Assembly (NCBI GenBank): GCA_021831005.1
Contig: JAKBNO010000014.1
Location: 1-28,627, forward strand
Reading direction: 5' to 3'
Origin: Thermoplasmata archaeon
Lineage (GTDB): Archaea; Thermoplasmatota; Thermoplasmata; Thermoplasmatales; GCA-001856825
DNA: 28,627 nucleotides
Both the position numbers and the translations under genes were made by a program. The notes beneath the pieces were generated by a model that saw only the letters and a program-made list of their open reading frames with translations, had not been told where the DNA came from and did not search any database. Position 1 is the first letter of the stretch. Every line of letters begins with the position of its first letter. This document shows, piece by piece, positions 16,190 to 22,862 of this stretch.

Positions 16190-16450
16190 TTACTCACCTA
16201 TCACAGTTCTGTATATCTTGGCAATTCCTCTTGTCCTGCTCTTTCTGACTATTTCAATAATTCTACCGGGAACAATTTCTCCTATCCCCGGAGCCTTTTC
16301 TAGTGTTTTTATGACTGGGTCAGTCCTCCTGATCTTTGGAAGCTGTCCCTTGGTAACTCCCAGTGACTTCAAAATCTTCTCTTCCTCCTTTACGGGAACC
16401 AACCAGTGTTCCGGAACCATCTCGTGCATTAATATATTATATTTCGCCAT
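16190..16450 (-). CDS. rpoH: DNA-directed RNA polymerase subunit H (Rpb5 C-terminal homologue)
   Basis: RpoH is the archaeal equivalent of the Rpb5 assembly domain at the downstream DNA jaw. The 86-residue sequence has YNILMHEMVPEHWLVPVKEE at the start, matching the conserved H-x-x-V-P-x-H pattern, then LGVTKGQLPKIRRTDPV and GRIIEIVRKSRTRG with the usual RxSxTxG end. It opens the polymerase operon, as in most archaea. A GAGGG element at 16461-16465 about 11 bases before the ATG can act as ribosome binding site. The C-terminus is slightly extended by KIYRTVIGE. Confidence 0.95.
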   Translation of the reverse strand: MAKYNILMHEMVPEHWLVPVKEEEKILKSLGVTKGQLPKIRRTDPVIKTLEKAPGIGEIVPGRIIEIVRKSRTRGIAKIYRTVIGE

Positions 16451-16477
16451 AGAACTTTAGCCCTCAAGCAATCCAAA

Positions 16478-16527
16478 GCATTTATCTCCTGTTACATCAG
16501 AATTTTCACACAAACTCATTTTAAACC
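16478..16527 (-). promoter_or_regulatory. Promoter region of the RNA polymerase operon
   Basis: Read on the minus strand, two TATA-like elements precede rpoH: GGTTTAAAATG (16517-16527) and GGAGATAAATGC (16478-16489). The distal one would give a leader of about 45 bases that includes the GAGGG ribosome binding site; the nearer one would give a very short leader without it. I favour the distal box. Confidence 0.4.
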
Positions 16528-16633
16528 TCTGGAATTGCCTGACCTTATCTTTTAGTAATACATATTCTTTGTGTTCTCATTTATTAATTAGGATTAATAT
16601 TTTAAGTATTAAATGAATCTATTCTCCATCTGT

Positions 16634-16669
16634 TAATTAGCCGGCTGATTAGACCACAAAATTTATTAG
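16634..16669 (+). promoter_or_regulatory. 18-base near-perfect palindrome next to a TATA-like box
   Basis: TAATTAGCCGGCTGATTA (16634-16651) is an inverted repeat with eight of nine pairs matching, followed within seven bases by AAAATTTATTAG (16658-16669), a TATA-like element for the plus strand. A related TTAATTAG half-site also occurs upstream near 16583. The layout suits an operator that controls the small genes downstream, or the divergent rpoH promoter. The surrounding 16530-16670 stretch is AT-rich and holds no gene that I can support. Confidence 0.35.
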
Positions 16670-16694
16670 TCTTTTGATAACACAATTCCTGATT

Positions 16695-16883
16695 ATGCCG
16701 AGTGGCATAAATGTGAAAAGAGCTTGCAGGAAGCACTTCTCAAATGATTCAATTCGGATACTATTTTTCGGAACCGGAACTTGCACTATTAGAATCTCAA
16801 GGGAAGAAGGAAAGAGCCTCTTACTATTCTTTCAAGGGGTGCTGAGCGATATTCACTCGCAGAAGTATTTTATGATTTCTTAG
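16695..16883 (+). CDS. Doubtful small ORF (62 residues)
   Basis: An ATG at 16695 lies about 26 bases after the TATA-like element at 16658-16669, so a leaderless message is possible. The reading frame encodes 62 residues, starting MPSGINVKRACRK, with a moderately basic N-terminal half and no recognisable family. Its TAG stop shares a base with the GTG that opens the next frame (TAGTG), which hints at coupling. It may equally be leader sequence of the next gene. No conserved motif supports it. Confidence 0.22.
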   Translation: MPSGINVKRACRKHFSNDSIRILFFGTGTCTIRISREEGKSLLLFFQGVLSDIHSQKYFMIS

Positions 16884-17287
16884 TGTCTGAATATATGGAG
16901 ACGAACCTAAAATCACAAATTAAGAGCTTTAGAAAAGTGAGCATTGCTGGAACCAAGGTAACCTACGACACGACTAATGGGGTGGACTTCTCCAAGCCTA
17001 GGAAAACTGCAGAGGTCTTTGCGGAGGTCCTTTTTGAGGAAGATGTTTCAAAATGGATCACGGACACCTCGGGAGAACTGACTGTGAGTCCGACTCAAAA
17101 GATCGAAATTCTGATAACGCCCGAACACAGCAAGAAAGTGGACAAGACTGTCGAAGAGTTCAAGAATGATCTGGAAAAGAATGAGATGGGCAGCCATTAT
17201 GCCGATGCAATGGAAAAGGCCGCAACATACGAGGCAGGGATTGGAACATATATGTTTGCAAGGTTTATAGGTGCAATGATTATCTAG
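16883..17287 (+). CDS. Hypothetical protein, 134 residues
   Basis: I do not recognise this protein. It is soluble in composition, acidic in the middle, and begins (from the internal ATG at 16895) METNLKSQIKSFRKVSIAG. A charged helical stretch at about 80-100 (HSKKVDKTVEEFKNDLEKNE) is followed by a Gly/Ala/aromatic C-terminal end, YEAGIGTYMFARFIGAMII, which is mildly hydrophobic and could form one short helix in or at a membrane. The GTG at 16883 extends the frame by four codons over the ATG; neither has a clear ribosome binding site. It stands alone between the polymerase operon and a binding-protein gene. Codon use looks like its neighbours. Confidence 0.7.
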   Translation: MSEYMETNLKSQIKSFRKVSIAGTKVTYDTTNGVDFSKPRKTAEVFAEVLFEEDVSKWITDTSGELTVSPTQKIEILITPEHSKKVDKTVEEFKNDLEKNEMGSHYADAMEKAATYEAGIGTYMFARFIGAMII

Positions 17288-17571
17288 GCGTCAAACCGGA
17301 ATGCAGAGGGGAAAGAATAATGTGGAGATCAAAAAGATAGGCTGAAAAAGGAAACTGTGAATCTAACGAGCCTCCATCCAATAATTTACGAAGGGATCAG
17401 GGGTTCGTGTTGACAAAAAAGGGGAGGCGAACGGCAAATTCTGAGGTACGTAAGACTTCGATCTCTGATCTTGATTTCTTCCGAAGCGTATCAAATACAA
17501 ATTTCACCAAATAACCAGTCGAGAAAGTCTGTAGCAAACTGGCCAGGGGAGACTATGGTAAATGCATCTTT
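17288..17571. other. Convergent intergenic region, nothing recognised
   Basis: This 284-base stretch separates the hypothetical gene from the 3' end of the binding-protein gene. It holds only short frames, all with stops, and no tRNA-like or box C/D-like pattern that I could see. It contains an A-run (ACAAAAAAGGGG near 17413-17424) but no clear T-run terminator. Confidence 0.5.
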
Positions 17572-18399
17572 TCAATCCAGTCCTTCCAGCCAGGGGAGCA
17601 CTTCTCTTATCAGAGACGGCCCGTGATGGGCGAAGAAATCATACTCACCGGGAGTGAGGTAGATTTGCCCATTGTTATAGGCTCTGAGGTTCACCCACTT
17701 TCTAGAGGATATCACCGTATCGAGCATATTGACTTCACGCTTGGTGAACATCTTGGGTTCCATGATGATGTAATCAGGGTCACTCTCTCTCACAAAATCA
17801 AAATCGGGATAAAGCCATTCTTTCGAAACTCCTGAATAGATTGACTTGAAATTCATGAACCGAAGAACGTCGGTTATATATGAGAGGGAGCCGAAAGTTA
17901 CTGGACCTCCGAGATCACATTCTAGGTACACCGTTTTCTGTTTACCGATTCTTAGATTCTTGGTAAGTTCCCACAGTTTCCTTTCAAGTACTCTTCCATC
18001 GTCCTCCCTTCCTATGACCACACCGACCTTTGTCACCAGGTCAAGAACACCTCCCAGAGAGGACGGGAGTTTGAATGAGAATGTCTTGAAGTGCGGACTG
18101 AGTTGGTCTGCGACTGTGTTCTGGTAACCTGTGACGGTCAGTATCAAATCTGGCCTCAATTTCTCAAACTGTTCGATGCTTGCATACCCGTAACTCGCTA
18201 CTTTCTTCTTGGTCATCGCTTCCTGCGGTCTAACACAGAAAGGAGTCACCCCAACTACCTTGTCCCCCATTCCTAGGTCGAACAAGATTTCGGTAATCGC
18301 AGGACTGAGACTTATGATTCTTTCGATAGTCTCTGGGACTTCTACTTCCTTGTTTCGATCGTCTATCAAAGTGACCAAAGCAATTGAGATTTCGAACAC
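17572..18399 (-). CDS. BtuF/FhuD-like substrate-binding protein without a signal peptide
   Basis: The fold is that of class III binding proteins for cobalamin or ferric siderophores. The opening VPETIERIISLSPAITEIL with LGMGDKVVGVTPFC, then LRPDLILTVTGYQ near residue 82, a linking helix around 115-130, and the C-terminal DPDYIIMEPKMF and LTPGEYDFFAHHGPSLIREV match the two-lobed family. Length (275) fits a mature protein. There is no hydrophobic leader and no lipobox Cys: the GTG at 18397-18399 is immediately preceded in frame by a TAG stop. No ABC permease or ATPase lies beside it. It could be cytoplasmic, for example a cobamide- or metal-chelate-handling protein, but that is inference. GATATATATC near 18431-18441 is a likely TATA box giving an almost leaderless message. 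Confidence 0.82.
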   Translation of the reverse strand: MFEISIALVTLIDDRNKEVEVPETIERIISLSPAITEILFDLGMGDKVVGVTPFCVRPQEAMTKKKVASYGYASIEQFEKLRPDLILTVTGYQNTVADQLSPHFKTFSFKLPSSLGGVLDLVTKVGVVIGREDDGRVLERKLWELTKNLRIGKQKTVYLECDLGGPVTFGSLSYITDVLRFMNFKSIYSGVSKEWLYPDFDFVRESDPDYIIMEPKMFTKREVNMLDTVISSRKWVNLRAYNNGQIYLTPGEYDFFAHHGPSLIREVLPWLEGLD

Positions 18400-18471
18400 C
18401 TATTTTAACGTCAACAGGAGTAATTAGCTCGATATATATCTCAGAAGCTGGTTATATTGGGCATATCACCA

Positions 18472-18482
18472 AATTTTTAATG
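18472..18482 (+). promoter_or_regulatory. TATA-like box of the ubiquitin-like gene
   Basis: AAATTTTTAAT lies 30-40 bases before the ATG at 18512. AGGATTA just before the ATG may be a weak ribosome binding site. The 112-base gap also carries the divergent promoter of the binding-protein gene. Confidence 0.4.
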
Positions 18483-18511
18483 GGTAAACCAATTTCCTTC
18501 CTGTAGGATTA

Positions 18512-18709
18512 ATGGCTAAGGTTAAGATATTCGGCGATAGTAAAGAAGTTCAGGTTGAAGGAAAGATGAGCGGTGAAGTCATACTGAAGCAACTCGGACT
18601 GAGTTCAAGTTCGACTATCATCCTGCGAAATGGCAAGCCCATACCAGAGGACAGCCTTGTCGGGGAAGATGACGATATCACGATCATCAAGTCGTTTTCA
18701 GGCGGTTGA
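18512..18709 (+). CDS. Ubiquitin-like small archaeal modifier / sulfur carrier (MoaD/ThiS/Urm1 type)
   Basis: Proteins of this beta-grasp family are adenylated at a C-terminal Gly-Gly by an E1-like enzyme and then carry sulfur (tRNA thiolation, molybdopterin) or are joined to lysines of target proteins (sampylation in haloarchaea). The 65-residue protein has the short ThiS-like form: MAKVKIFGDSKEVQVEG as the first hairpin, one helix (GEVILKQLG), the strand TIILRNGKPIPEDSLVGEDD and the end ITIIKSFSGG. The terminal GG is exactly as needed for activation. No E1-like gene is nearby. The last 12 bases, which include the SGG codons, overlap the 3' end of convergent pelA. Which of the two roles applies cannot be told from sequence. 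Confidence 0.88.
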   Translation: MAKVKIFGDSKEVQVEGKMSGEVILKQLGLSSSSTIILRNGKPIPEDSLVGEDDDITIIKSFSGG

Positions 18710-19693
18710 ATAATCCATCCTATACCTGAGTATCGCAACCAATCCGCCATACGATTCGACTATTTTTCCGGTTTCCCAGGAGCCATGGACAACGAACAAC
18801 TTACAGCCACCCTGGCTGCATTTTTCCATATAAGCGGCTGCACTGGGACTCCTGAAGAATTTATCAGACATTAGAAGTGTAGAGACTGCCCTCATATCAA
18901 GAGCTTTCTCCACCTCTTTCTTGCCGTAAGAAGAAATACCCAAGCCAAATCCTTTGAGGAAGTCTGAAATCAATTTACTTTCCGCACTCCTTCTGAGGTT
19001 TACAACACCCTCTTGGAGCAACTCCCTGATTCCGTCCTCTTCAGAAGATCCAATTTGAGTATTGATCGATTTGTAGCCGTTCTGGGAGAGGAGTTTAGAG
19101 ATAGAGTCCCTGAATATTGATGGACCTATGATGTAGATTTCTCCCTGACGGTGCTTTTCCATTTTCTCGAGGAAATCTTCTCGATAGCTGTTTTCTTTTC
19201 CTTCATACATCTTGCCAGTGCTTGTCGAAATTCTCCAGAGCATATCGTTCTTCGACTCATTGATTCCATATAGTGTGATGTTTTGATCGTCCGTGGACAG
19301 TACCAGAACCGTTGAGTTTGTTAGACTTGACGACTCTTCAAGAGTACGAACGAAATTGACTCTATCCAGCGGAACTATTGAAATCGTGGATTCTGGTTCC
19401 ACATTGATAGACTGATGTTCACCTATGTAGTCCTCTGGCCCCCCGATTATCTTACCAAGTATATGGAGCCTGGTGGAGAGCTCAAGGAACTCGACACTCT
19501 CAATCCTGATCGAAACTTTTATCATTTCTCTCTCCGTCTTCTTGTTTCTGATCACGTCCTCTTTCCTCTCCACTCTTCTCAGAACTTCTGCTACGAGAAC
19601 GTCTCCTTCTTTGAGGAACAGTGAGAGGTACCAAAAGTCTTCTCCTCCCGTGATCTCGATGTTCACCAGATCATCCTTAATCGTGAATTTCAA
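18698..19693 (-). CDS. pelA: Pelota (Dom34), ribosome rescue factor
   Basis: Archaeal Pelota, with aEF1A/aABCE1, frees ribosomes stalled on mRNA and also takes the release-factor-like place in no-go decay. The N-terminal Sm-like domain has NIEITGGEDFWYLSLFLKEG and VLVAEVLRRVERKEDVI (about 10-48). The central RNase H-like domain runs from about residue 130, and the C-terminal eL30-like domain ends with KCSQGGCKLFVVHGSWETG and GGLVAILRYRMDY, the standard Pelota ending. The 331-residue length is a little below the usual 345-360. Its start overlaps the RNase gene upstream by 17 bases, and its stop overlaps the convergent ubiquitin-like gene by 12 bases. It is the last gene of a five-gene unit. 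Confidence 0.93.
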   Translation of the reverse strand: MKFTIKDDLVNIEITGGEDFWYLSLFLKEGDVLVAEVLRRVERKEDVIRNKKTEREMIKVSIRIESVEFLELSTRLHILGKIIGGPEDYIGEHQSINVEPESTISIVPLDRVNFVRTLEESSSLTNSTVLVLSTDDQNITLYGINESKNDMLWRISTSTGKMYEGKENSYREDFLEKMEKHRQGEIYIIGPSIFRDSISKLLSQNGYKSINTQIGSSEEDGIRELLQEGVVNLRRSAESKLISDFLKGFGLGISSYGKKEVEKALDMRAVSTLLMSDKFFRSPSAAAYMEKCSQGGCKLFVVHGSWETGKIVESYGGLVAILRYRMDYSTA

Positions 19694-20117
19694 ATCCTAC
19701 CCTCTCCACCATTTTTCGGAAGTTTTCCATGTGGCTACCGTTCCAGTAATACCTGTTGCAACTATTGCAACGGAAGATTTGTTTCGCATCCTTGTTGACA
19801 TATTCTGGGAGCTCAATCCTATTTTCTACACTTTCCAAACTGTGACCGCAAATGCTGCAAAGTTCCATGAACCTGTGCTCGGGAGCAGGTAATGCACCTT
19901 TGAGTTCAGCTAGCTGCCTTTCAGAGTCGTGCGATTCGATAAGCACGGAATTTTTCAGTTTACCGTGCAGTTGCTTGTCCCTCGTCAGTATCAAATTATT
20001 TTCAGATATGCTGATGATATAAGAATCATCCTTGTCCTTTTCTATGTACTTCACATCATACCCGATTATCCGCAGATATCTGGCCAGTTTACCGAGCATG
20101 CTATCTGCTATTATCAT
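19677..20117 (-). CDS. Mut7-C (DUF82) PIN-like RNase domain protein with zinc ribbon
   Basis: The Mut7-C domain is a PIN-like nuclease module named after the C-terminus of the worm Mut-7 exonuclease. The 146-residue protein has the family opening MIIADSMLGKLARYLRIIGYD with the catalytic-type Asp5, then NNLILTRDKQL with the Thr-Arg-Asp motif near residue 66, and a C-terminal zinc ribbon CSICGHS (Cys87, Cys90 region) plus CNSCNRYYWNGSHMENF. The ribbon and the YWNGSH end are typical. The gene overlaps mptE by four bases at its start and pelA by 17 bases at its end. That coupling points to a role beside Pelota in RNA turnover, which is my inference; the family's substrate is not established. Confidence 0.88.
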   Translation of the reverse strand: MIIADSMLGKLARYLRIIGYDVKYIEKDKDDSYIISISENNLILTRDKQLHGKLKNSVLIESHDSERQLAELKGALPAPEHRFMELCSICGHSLESVENRIELPEYVNKDAKQIFRCNSCNRYYWNGSHMENFRKMVERVGFEIHD

Positions 20118-20737
20118 CGTTTGACGTATACCACTTCTGCGCTTTTTATGCTATCTATTATCTCTTTTCCGAACGCCATTTTCTTTATCTTCACGTCCCT
20201 GGGTTCGTCTACGGGTCTTGCGTAGTCAAATCCATGAATATAGATTTTCTTTGCCCCCATCAAAACGCCCATGATCACGCTCCTGTCTCCATCTGTGAAC
20301 CCACCTATGTTTCTCACCCTCTGCAATGGAATGCTCTGAGTCGTCCCTAGAACAACTCCCTGCATTCTTGGGACAAACTTCACCAATTTTTGTATGTTAT
20401 CACCGTGGGCATGCACTACCTTTATGCTCTCAGTGTGGTTCAATATCTTGTCGACAGGTCCGTCCAAATCCGTCACGATCATGTCGCAACTTCCGTCATA
20501 GAAGTTGAGGGCAGAGTCCGCGACTATTACGTAACCCTTCGGTTCCCCAACCGGATCTGCGGGTCCAATAACACTCACAATATCCTCCCTCGGAAGATCC
20601 TGCCAGAGGTTCTTCGAGATCAGATTGTTCAGTTCAATTCCGGCCAAAAGGTCCCCGTATGGGTTGAACCTAAAGGTCGCGACTATCTTTCTGTGAAGTT
20701 GTATGTTCCGTTGAGTGTTCCTCGAATCCTTTTGCAT
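20114..20737 (-). CDS. mptE: 6-hydroxymethyl-7,8-dihydropterin pyrophosphokinase, MptE type (DUF115)
   Basis: MptE transfers pyrophosphate from ATP to 6-hydroxymethyl-dihydropterin, the archaeal counterpart of FolK, for folate or methanopterin synthesis. Family motifs are GYVIVADSALN near residue 70, CDMIVTDLDGPVDKI with the TDLDG signature, VVHAHGDNIQKL with HAHGDN, and RNIGGFTDGDRSVI near residue 140. The 207-residue length fits. The only canonical start is the ATG at 20737, which puts 68 bases inside the DUF373 gene in another frame; the first 15 or so residues, within that overlap, look unlike the family. A non-canonical later start is possible. It fits metabolically with folD, 20 kb away in this window. 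Confidence 0.9.
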   Translation of the reverse strand: MQKDSRNTQRNIQLHRKIVATFRFNPYGDLLAGIELNNLISKNLWQDLPREDIVSVIGPADPVGEPKGYVIVADSALNFYDGSCDMIVTDLDGPVDKILNHTESIKVVHAHGDNIQKLVKFVPRMQGVVLGTTQSIPLQRVRNIGGFTDGDRSVIMGVLMGAKKIYIHGFDYARPVDEPRDVKIKKMAFGKEIIDSIKSAEVVYVKR

Positions 20738-21842
20738 GTCTCCTTCTGAAAATGGAAATGATCACTCCAAAACTCACACCTAGCACTGTCAATACTATAG
20801 CGACCGTGAGGTAATACATCTTTACGGCACCCGTCTGGAGGGCATAACTGACGAAAGAAAGCAGCCCAAGTACAGCTGTGAAGAAGCTGATGTAGAAGAA
20901 TGCAGAAAGAATGTAAGCCTTGATCATCTCCACCCTCTTCCCCTTCTCATATATCAGAAATCCTTCCACTATTCTTCCTGTGTCAAAGATCAGGATGGCA
21001 ATGATTGTGATGGGGACTATCCTGTAGATCAGGTCGATAATTCCGAGGACTGGAACCCTGGTCTGAAGGGCAACGAGGAAACCGCCGTAAACACCATATG
21101 CAAAGACGGCTATCGCGATGAGGAGTGAGAATACTGTGACCCTCGTGTTTACGAATTCCTCCACGAGCCTTGAGAAAGTCTCAGAGATTCTTTTTCCTGC
21201 GGAATACGCTTTACTCAGAAAATAAATTCCAATCGCAGAAACGACCGTCATGAATCCTGTTGTGGCAGGATCCAGACTGCCCAGTCCGTAGAGGTAAACC
21301 CTCAATCCTAGGACGAAGAGTATCGTGATTCCAAGAACGAGGAAACCCACCCCTATCGGTGCGAGTACTTTCCTCAGGAATTTCTCCTCTTTCAGTGCTT
21401 TTACAATAATATAATACATCGACTCGATTTGTGGAGACTGCCTGACCGTCACCCGTTTGATTGCTCTTATCTTGATTCTGCTCTGTATCAGAGGGAGTAT
21501 GAAATCATCCTCTGCTCCATCTGAAACCACAACAACGTCAGATGGCTTTATCGTCGTTACTATTTCATCAATCTGTTTTCCTAATATCTCATCCGATACA
21601 GTTCCAACATTCTTGTGGCCGCATATGGTCGCAATTTCAATCTCTTCCCCTGACTTTACAAGTGAGTCGTAGGTGGATATGGCAGAAAACAAGGCATTGG
21701 AATCTGAGTCTTCAGCGTCTGCCAGCAGCAGGGAATTGGCTGCCGACAGGTTGGACTCCCTTCCGATTATGGGGGATCTTATTCCGGCCTTCTCACCAAA
21801 ATCGTTGTCCCTGTCTATGCATAGGACTAAAGTCTTGCTCAT
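20670..21842 (-). CDS. DUF373 family integral membrane protein
   Basis: DUF373 proteins are archaeal membrane proteins of unknown function. The 390-residue sequence opens with a soluble domain: KTLVLCIDRDNDFGEKAG, then IGRESNLSAANSLLLADAEDSDSNALFSA, and SDVVVVSDGAEDDFILPLIQ. This Rossmann-like half with Asp-rich motifs might bind a nucleotide or metal (inference). From about residue 160 there are six or seven hydrophobic segments (for example VLAPIGVGFLVLGITILFVL and IVPITIIAILIFDTG). The C-terminal tail is charged. It overlaps the upstream winged-helix gene by four bases and downstream mptE by 68 bases, so it belongs to the pelA unit. Confidence 0.88.
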   Translation of the reverse strand: MSKTLVLCIDRDNDFGEKAGIRSPIIGRESNLSAANSLLLADAEDSDSNALFSAISTYDSLVKSGEEIEIATICGHKNVGTVSDEILGKQIDEIVTTIKPSDVVVVSDGAEDDFILPLIQSRIKIRAIKRVTVRQSPQIESMYYIIVKALKEEKFLRKVLAPIGVGFLVLGITILFVLGLRVYLYGLGSLDPATTGFMTVVSAIGIYFLSKAYSAGKRISETFSRLVEEFVNTRVTVFSLLIAIAVFAYGVYGGFLVALQTRVPVLGIIDLIYRIVPITIIAILIFDTGRIVEGFLIYEKGKRVEMIKAYILSAFFYISFFTAVLGLLSFVSYALQTGAVKMYYLTVAIVLTVLGVSFGVIISIFRRRHAKGFEEHSTEHTTSQKDSRDL

Positions 21843-22054
21843 TTGACTACAAAGTATCCCGCACTTTTCTGCCTGACAACCCTCTTTACATAACCCTTGT
21901 TAAGCAGCTCCTGCAGGGCATTGGTAACGAGACCCTTGCCCATGGAGGCTGTCTTCATAATGTCGTCGGCAGTCTTCATCTTGTCTTCAGCAGTGGAACC
22001 CAGTCGTTTGAGGGAGTCATAAACTTTTTGAGCGGGTGGTGTAAGATCGCCCAT
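21839..22054 (-). CDS. Small winged-helix DNA-binding protein
   Basis: The 71-residue protein looks like a bare winged-helix domain. TPPAQKVYDSLKRLG forms the first helix, KMKTADDIMKTASMGKGLVTNALQELLNKG is a helix-turn-helix of the type found in archaeal transcription factors, and YVKRVVRQKSAGYFVVK makes the wing. There is no ligand or dimer domain. It is the first gene of the five-gene pelA unit, overlapping the DUF373 gene by four bases (ATGA-type coupling), so it may regulate this operon itself. GGTGA (22062-22066) lies before the ATG, and GATATAAATATG (22086-22097, complement strand read as CATATTTATATC) is a fitting TATA box. Confidence 0.82.
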   Translation of the reverse strand: MGDLTPPAQKVYDSLKRLGSTAEDKMKTADDIMKTASMGKGLVTNALQELLNKGYVKRVVRQKSAGYFVVK

Positions 22055-22085
22055 TTATATTCACCGTTATAATGAATGACTATTA

Positions 22086-22097
22086 GATATAAATATG
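22086..22097 (-). promoter_or_regulatory. TATA box of the winged-helix-DUF373-mptE-Mut7C-pelA unit
   Basis: Read on the minus strand the element is CATATTTATATC, 32-43 bases before the ATG at 22054, with GGTGA between them as ribosome binding site. The remaining gap up to 22214 carries two copies of AGTTGACAC (22119-22127 and 22173-22181) and no gene. Confidence 0.5.
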
Positions 22098-22214
22098 ATT
22101 TGTGAAATTTACTAATTCAGTTGACACGATTATCTTTTCGTTGTTTTCAAGACACAGAGCCAGCTTGGACCAAGTTGACACAAAGTATAGGATGCAGGAT
22201 GCATAACTAAATAG

Positions 22215-22828
22215 ATGCTAGAATCACTTGACGGAAGAATTGAATCGGTCATCTCAGACGAATTATTTTCGGAAAGATACTCAACAGGAAGGAAGAATTC
22301 ACCAGGAACAAGGACAGGGGAATTGATGAAAAGTTCTCTGAACTAACATTTTGCACTCTGACGGCAAATACCTCAGCGGAAATGGGGCTGAAATGTCAGG
22401 AATATTTGGACACACTCCAGCGATTCGACCTGGAGAGTTTGAGAACTGCTCTCGAATACTGCCATTACAGATTTCCCAACACTAGGTCCAAATTCATATC
22501 TCAAAATTTTAGACACAAGAATTCGCTTGGTGAAATACTGGATTCGGATCAAAGAAGAGACAAGCTGATCGAGACCTACATGGGAATCGGAATGAAAGAA
22601 GCATCTCATTTTTTGCGCAACATAGGATACTTCCAGTATCCCATCCTTGACAAACACATCCAAAGATTCCTTTCCAGCTACTACGGGAAAGAAATCAGGA
22701 TCAAGAACAGAAAAGATTACGAAAGGGAAGAGATCCTATTCCTGGATATTTCGAAGAAATATGACCTGGAACCTGGAATCATGGACCTTGTCGTTTGGTA
22801 CCTTATGACCGGAAAGATTCTGAAGTGA
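22215..22828 (+). CDS. ogg: 8-oxoguanine DNA glycosylase/AP lyase, Ogg2 type, apparently frameshifted near its 5' end
   Basis: Ogg2 removes 8-oxoguanine and cleaves the AP site. The frame from the ATG at 22382 (148 residues) holds the helix-hairpin-helix GIGMKEASHFLRN with the catalytic Lys72, PILDKHI with the catalytic Asp90, and the C-terminal Lys (TGKILK) that reads the oxidised base in the Methanocaldococcus enzyme. Conserved residues also lie upstream in the same frame (FSELTFCTLTANTSAEMG), but that frame has no ATG, GTG or TTG there. The family-like N-terminus (MLESLDGRIESVISDELFSE) is found in another frame from the ATG at 22215. One added A in GGAAAG (22271-22276) would join them to about 204 residues, the normal Ogg2 size. 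So it is either a frameshifted gene, a sequence error, or a shortened enzyme starting at 22382. Confidence 0.82.
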
Positions 22829-22862
22829 GGTTGCCGCTCCTTGCAGCTGGAACCCATTCCAG

